Shown here: in pieces, positions 60,357 through 64,000 of the stretch
Position numbering within the stretch: the first letter of the stretch is position 1
Layout: every line of letters starts with the position of its first letter
Assembly (NCBI GenBank): GCA_021613335.1
Contig: JAJTWR010000308.1
Span: 454,501-518,500 of the forward strand
Reading direction: 5' to 3'
DNA from: Whitmania pigra
Lineage: Eukaryota > Annelida > Clitellata > Hirudinida > Haemopidae
DNA: 64,000 bases
Made by a program: the position numbers and the translations under genes
Notes under the pieces: generated by a model
The model's database searches: none
Told to the model about the DNA's origin: nothing
Seen by the model: the letters and a program-made list of their open reading frames with translations, nothing else

Positions 60357-60696
60357 CCTTCATACAATTAGTCCATGCCTGAGCTGAGGAAAAATAATAA
60401 TAAAATAATGTAAGCAACATCTTAAATGATAGATGTTTGAATGCCTATGAAAGATAAAATAATGCCTATCATGTAGCAGACCATCACTAATAGAAACATC
60501 TCAATTCAATTTAATGTTGTATTAGTATTTGGCAAGTTTATATGTGAATGATGATTTAATTATAGAAATTCGTCCTATTCGAGCAAGATGAATTGAAAAA
60601 TTAAAACAAAATACCGGCCACTTTAGAAGTCCCAATCAAAAAAGTTTTAGCAGTTTGGGTAAGGAACAACTGTCCGATACGACCTAGTGCAGACAT
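60337..60696 (-). CDS. possible two-exon 42-residue microprotein
   Basis: Exons 60696-60615 and 60383-60337 give a phase-consistent 42-residue frame starting MSALGRIGQLFLTQTAKTF and ending KALFKNS. It is basic with a hydrophobic, amphipathic middle, reminiscent of a mitochondrial targeting or inner-membrane small-subunit sequence, but I do not recognise a family. The stop codon and last residues fall in the second 69-bp repeat copy. Exon 1 could instead belong to a longer gene. Low confidence. Confidence 0.22.
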
Positions 60697-61800
60697 TTTC
60701 AAAAACTTATTTACTTATTTACGACCTTATTTTGGGCTTTCCATTAACGCTCACAGCTTCTGAAAACAGTCAAGTTTAAGTTTCATGTTATGTCTGATGT
60801 GTGTAAATACGATTTTGTAATCGTTTTTTTTAATAATAAAAAACTTTAAATTTTTAAATTAAAAAATTTCTAATTCAGAACTTGCTGGCATGGTTTTCTG
60901 CATTCCTCAAAACATACATAAACTTTTTATTAAAAAAATCTCAGAACAAAAAAAAAACCTAAAATTTTAATTTTCCCTTAATTTTGGAGGCAATGTAGAA
61001 GGATTGGGGTTATGTGATGAAAGATGAAAGACCGACACCTAAAGCCCCTGACACCTGTCACAAGCTACATCGCGAATTTGTAAAATATTTTTAACATTCT
61101 TTTTACATAACTTTTTACATCTGATTGATCTGAATTATATAAACAATTTCATAAAGTCACTAATTTATAATTCATCAATTTGTTAATATTTATAAGTTTG
61201 CTAAGGTTTTGATGTAACCTTATTCTTTATAATATAATCTTACAACTTTATTGCAATGAGAAGTTATTTATAGAAGCAGTTGTTTACTTATCTTTCGATA
61301 AATAGACTGGAGTAATCGCAGTTTAATATCTATACAGACATTCCTTAGTAAACAAAGATAAACCACGCCCCCCTATTATAATAATAAATTATGTATATGT
61401 TGAAATAAAACAAAACAAATTATTTCAACACAGAACGTTGTTTAATTATTAAAAAATTAGTAAAAATTTATAATATATATGTATTTAGAATATCTGTGTC
61501 ACTTAAGATAGTTACACATAATGAATGTCGCTTTTGTTAAACATTCAAAATGCTATTCCAAAATTAAATTTAATTTACTTTTAACCGTATATATATAAAT
61601 ATTTTAATTTGACAAAATTATTTCAAATTATAAATATATTTTATATGCTCTCAATATCAATATGTACTCGGAGAGCTATAAAGGGATTTTTAACCGGGCT
61701 AATTAATGAACATTAACAAAAGACAAATAACACACAAAAACAGGTTATTTAAACTACACATATAAATGATGCAAGTGTTGAAATAATATTGAGCGTCTAT
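60697..61800. other. very AT-rich spacer
   Basis: A/T runs and ATAT words throughout. No exon, RNA gene or inverted-repeat element was recognised. Confidence 0.45.
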
Positions 61801-61995
61801 AGCCCACCAATATCCATATTGAGAGCTAAAAATAGATTCTGAATATCAAGACTCTTTACGCTATACAAATAATGAGGCTAGTGTAATATTAATATTATAA
61901 TGAGCTTCCCTTTTCCCTAGCCCACCAATATCTATATTGAGAGCTAAAAATAGATTCTGAATATCAAGACTCTTTAAGCCATATAGATAATGAGA
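61801..61995. repeat. ~76-bp direct repeat, two copies
   Basis: 61801 to about 61876 and 61919 to about 61995 share agcccaccaatat(c/t)(c/t)atattgagagctaaaaatagattctgaat and onwards with a few differences (split here only by ambiguity marks). The second copy ends at the beginning of the acidic open frame. Confidence 0.85.
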
Positions 61996-62245
61996 CGAAG
62001 GAGAGTTTGAAAGAGATGGTGGATATGTTTACGGAGGAGGTGAGGATAAAGGAGAAGATGAGGGTGAAGATGATGGTGAAGAGGAGGGTGAAGAGGATGG
62101 AGAAGATGATGGAGAAGATGAGGGTGAAGATGATGGAGATGATGATGGAGAAGATGATGGAGATGAGAAAGATAAAGAAGGAGAGGTGGACCAGAGCACA
62201 GAAAAGAATGAGAATGTCGTGGAATTTGAAGACTATGATTATTAA
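61994..62245 (+). CDS. terminal exon encoding an acidic Asp/Glu/Gly-rich tail (partial)
   Basis: Open frame of 83 codons without a Met, entered after an in-frame TGA at 61991, so it must be reached by splicing if real. It encodes a run of EDEGEDDGEEEG-like repeats followed by a non-repetitive end, NENVVEFEDYDY, then TAA. A poly-A signal AATAAA lies about 50-60 bases beyond. The alternative frame starting with ATG at 62007 yields a Met/Lys/Arg repeat and looks like an artefact. No family recognised; acidic tails of this sort occur in chromatin and ER proteins, but that is only analogy. Confidence 0.35.
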   Translation, partial: DEGEFERDGGYVYGGGEDKGEDEGEDDGEEEGEEDGEDDGEDEGEDDGDDDGEDDGDEKDKEGEVDQSTEKNENVVEFEDYDY

Positions 62246-62587
62246 AACAGTGAGATTAATTTTCATTAAGAGTTTTAGTTATGGTTTTACCTTGTAACAA
62301 TAAATCACAAATAAAAACAAATAAACATTTTTTGATTCTAAATTTATTAAATTTTATTTAATCGATTTAATTAATAGTTTAATTAGTTGAACTAAGTATT
62401 TAAGTTATTTATTTTGTTGGGATTTGAAAATACTAATAAGCTTTTTATTTTATAAGTACGTGATAAATTTATTTTATAGTTTTAATATATTTAAAAATTT
62501 ACAACTTTTAAAGTATTTACAATCTTTTGAATTTTGCTCTAATGGCATTGATTGATATAATTATTATTAATTGAAGGGCTTAGAGAA

Positions 62588-63153
62588 ATGCAGGAGTTGC
62601 ATAACCAGCTGGCACAAAGAGAGAAAGAATTGCTGGATGATTTGGACAGAGAGGTTTGTTTTGAATTTAATTTTATATATTTATGTATTTAAAATTTTAA
62701 TAAAATTTTTAGGAATGGGCTAGACAAAAAGTCATGAAAAGGACAGTCAACCAAGTAGAAGACAAATTGAAGGAAGCAAAGAATTGGGTAAAAGAAAGGG
62801 ATGAGGAAATAGTGGATCTGAAGTTAGAAATTGCTAGATTGGAAGGTGAAGTCAGTTCTCACCAAGATCAACATAAATTATACAAGGAAGAAGTTGACCA
62901 TTTGAAAGCGGATCTGAAGTTAGAAAATGCTAGATTGAAAGCAGAAAATGCTAGATTGAAAGCAGAAAATGCTAGATTGGAAGGTGAAGTCAGTTCTCAC
63001 CAAGATCAACATAAATCTTACAAGGAACAAGTTGACCATTTGATGAAAGCTCTCTCAGATAAATCACATGGTATGTTCTCACAGTTTTGGAGTGATATGA
63101 AGAAGGTTGAAGACTCAGCAAATCAATTCAAAAAGAGGAAGCTGGGAGAGTAA
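62588..63153 (+). CDS. short coiled-coil protein with internal repeats
   Basis: Two exons, 62588-62653 and 62713-63153, joined at phase 0, encode 168 residues. It is almost entirely heptad-like: LHNQLAQREKELLDDLD, DKLKEAKNWVKERDEE, then DLKLE.ARLEGEVSSHQDQH twice. The second repeat has a 21-base unit (LKAENAR) inserted in tandem. The last part (SQFWSDMKKVEDSANQFKKR, KLGE end) is not repetitive and looks conserved. The start is the first ATG in the exon; an acceptor-like AG lies 13-14 bases before it, so further 5' exons are possible. AATAAA at 63201-63206 is a good poly-A signal. No catalytic domain or known family; a structural or adaptor role is inferred only. Confidence 0.55.
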
Positions 63154-64000
63154 GAACTGTAAGAACTGTCTCACTAATTTTGTTTTCACTTTTTTGTTCC
63201 AATAAAAGTTGACTTTTGAGATTTTGCGTTTATGTTGCAGAGCTTTGTCTTGCTGACTCTTGCTCGATTTATTCTATTAGTGCTTCAACACTGTTTACTG
63301 TTGTCAATCTGTTGGCAGATTCAAGATGCAGCATGCTCAGCCATTTTATACTGGTGAATATATGTTGGCCAATCCAGTTGAGATCCTAGCTTGAAACAAT
63401 GCTGGTCTTCCAAGAGATGATTTTTCTATTGACGATGCCATCATGGTGACCAACTCTCATAGATAGTATTTTAATTACACTGTTTTAGATTAATTTGGAT
63501 AATAAAATTTTGTTGATAATGTTATACTAGTATAAATAAATATGCTAATAATTTTGTCTTGTTCAGTTGTCCTCAAAGTCATATTTATAAATTTTTCAAA
63601 AATTAATTCTCGAACTTGCACCTTGACAGGGTACCTTCAGGGGTGCTTTTATGAATCCTCTCATAGCTTTGCAACCTGCTATTCTGAGTGGAGATGTCTC
63701 ATTGACATTCAGTTGAATGAATACTACAAAGAGCAGAACTGTTTGTGACCACTTTGCTATTATTATGAGCTCAATGACTACCGCTTGAAATAAATTATTT
63801 TACTCAATATAAGCCTTTCATCTTAGCCAAAGTCAGCAGATAGCATCACCAGTTCAAAAACTAAAGCTTTCTTTAAAAACGAGGCAACAATTCCTTACCA
63901 AAACCTGAGTAATTAATTATTTATATTATTGATTAACTAAGTATAAGTTAAATACAATTAATCGACTAATGAACTTAGAAAACTTAGAAACTCCTACCGC
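63154..64000. other. right edge, 3' UTR and unassigned sequence
   Basis: The first ~70 bases are the 3' untranslated region of the coiled-coil gene. A 68-codon frame at 63542-63748 is Cys-rich but without a recognised pattern. Nothing else could be supported before the window ends. Confidence 0.4.

Noticed and set aside
61964..62266. Hydrophobic 100-codon minus-strand frame
   Set aside because: It is the antisense of the GA repeat, giving Ile/Phe/Ser runs with no motif.
62007..62297. Met/Lys/Arg-rich 96-codon protein
   Set aside because: It is the +1 frame of the GA-rich repeat. The alternative frame gives an acidic tail with a non-repetitive ending, which is more protein-like.

Overview
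This is a stretch of nuclear DNA from an invertebrate animal. It has spliceosomal introns (usually 60-1000 bp, one of 16.6 kb), the standard genetic code, an AT-rich background and animal-specific genes: heparan sulfate 6-O-sulfotransferase, protein kinase D, SNX17, a STOML1/UNC-24-type stomatin, RAD51C and CDC27. Six spliced genes could be rebuilt from start to stop with every splice phase consistent. Several are close in length to their human counterparts, which suggests a slowly evolving lineage. I cannot name the phylum from sequence alone.

Layout. 1-170: 21-bp minisatellite. 2012-3007 (-): PPIB-type ER cyclophilin, 5 exons. 4540-8101 (-): SNX17, 15 exons. 8.1-12.4 kb: intergenic, with a tRNA-derived SINE and two small inverted-repeat elements. 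12404-31915 (+): HS6ST, 4 coding exons; its first intron holds a degenerate Ty3/gypsy element with SINE copies inserted in it, further inverted-repeat elements and a GC-rich, CpG-rich block. 34094-38829 (-): CDC27/APC3, 19 exons. 41099-51223 (-): protein kinase D, 21 exons. 52438-53718 (+): STOML1-like, in one uninterrupted reading frame. 53942-55451 (-): RAD51C, 6 exons, tail-to-tail with STOML1. 58018-58943 (-): small FAM3/ILEI-domain protein. 59105-59539 (-): MRPS12. 59685-60116 (-): PHD-finger fragment of the type found at the end of Ulp1/C48-protease element proteins. 61.9-63.2 kb (+): an acidic terminal exon and a short coiled-coil protein with internal repeats.

The genes do not form one pathway. 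They are ordinary housekeeping and signalling genes: ER folding, endosomal recycling, heparan sulfate modification, anaphase-promoting complex, DAG/PKC signalling, membrane-lipid scaffold, homologous recombination and mitochondrial translation. The less ordinary material is a five-copy SINE family with target-site duplications on every copy, a hAT-like MITE family, two GC-AG introns, splice acceptors abutting long AT-rich triplet arrays, the intronless STOML1, and the poorly characterised small genes at the right end. I see no bacterial-type operon, CRISPR array or obvious horizontally acquired gene.
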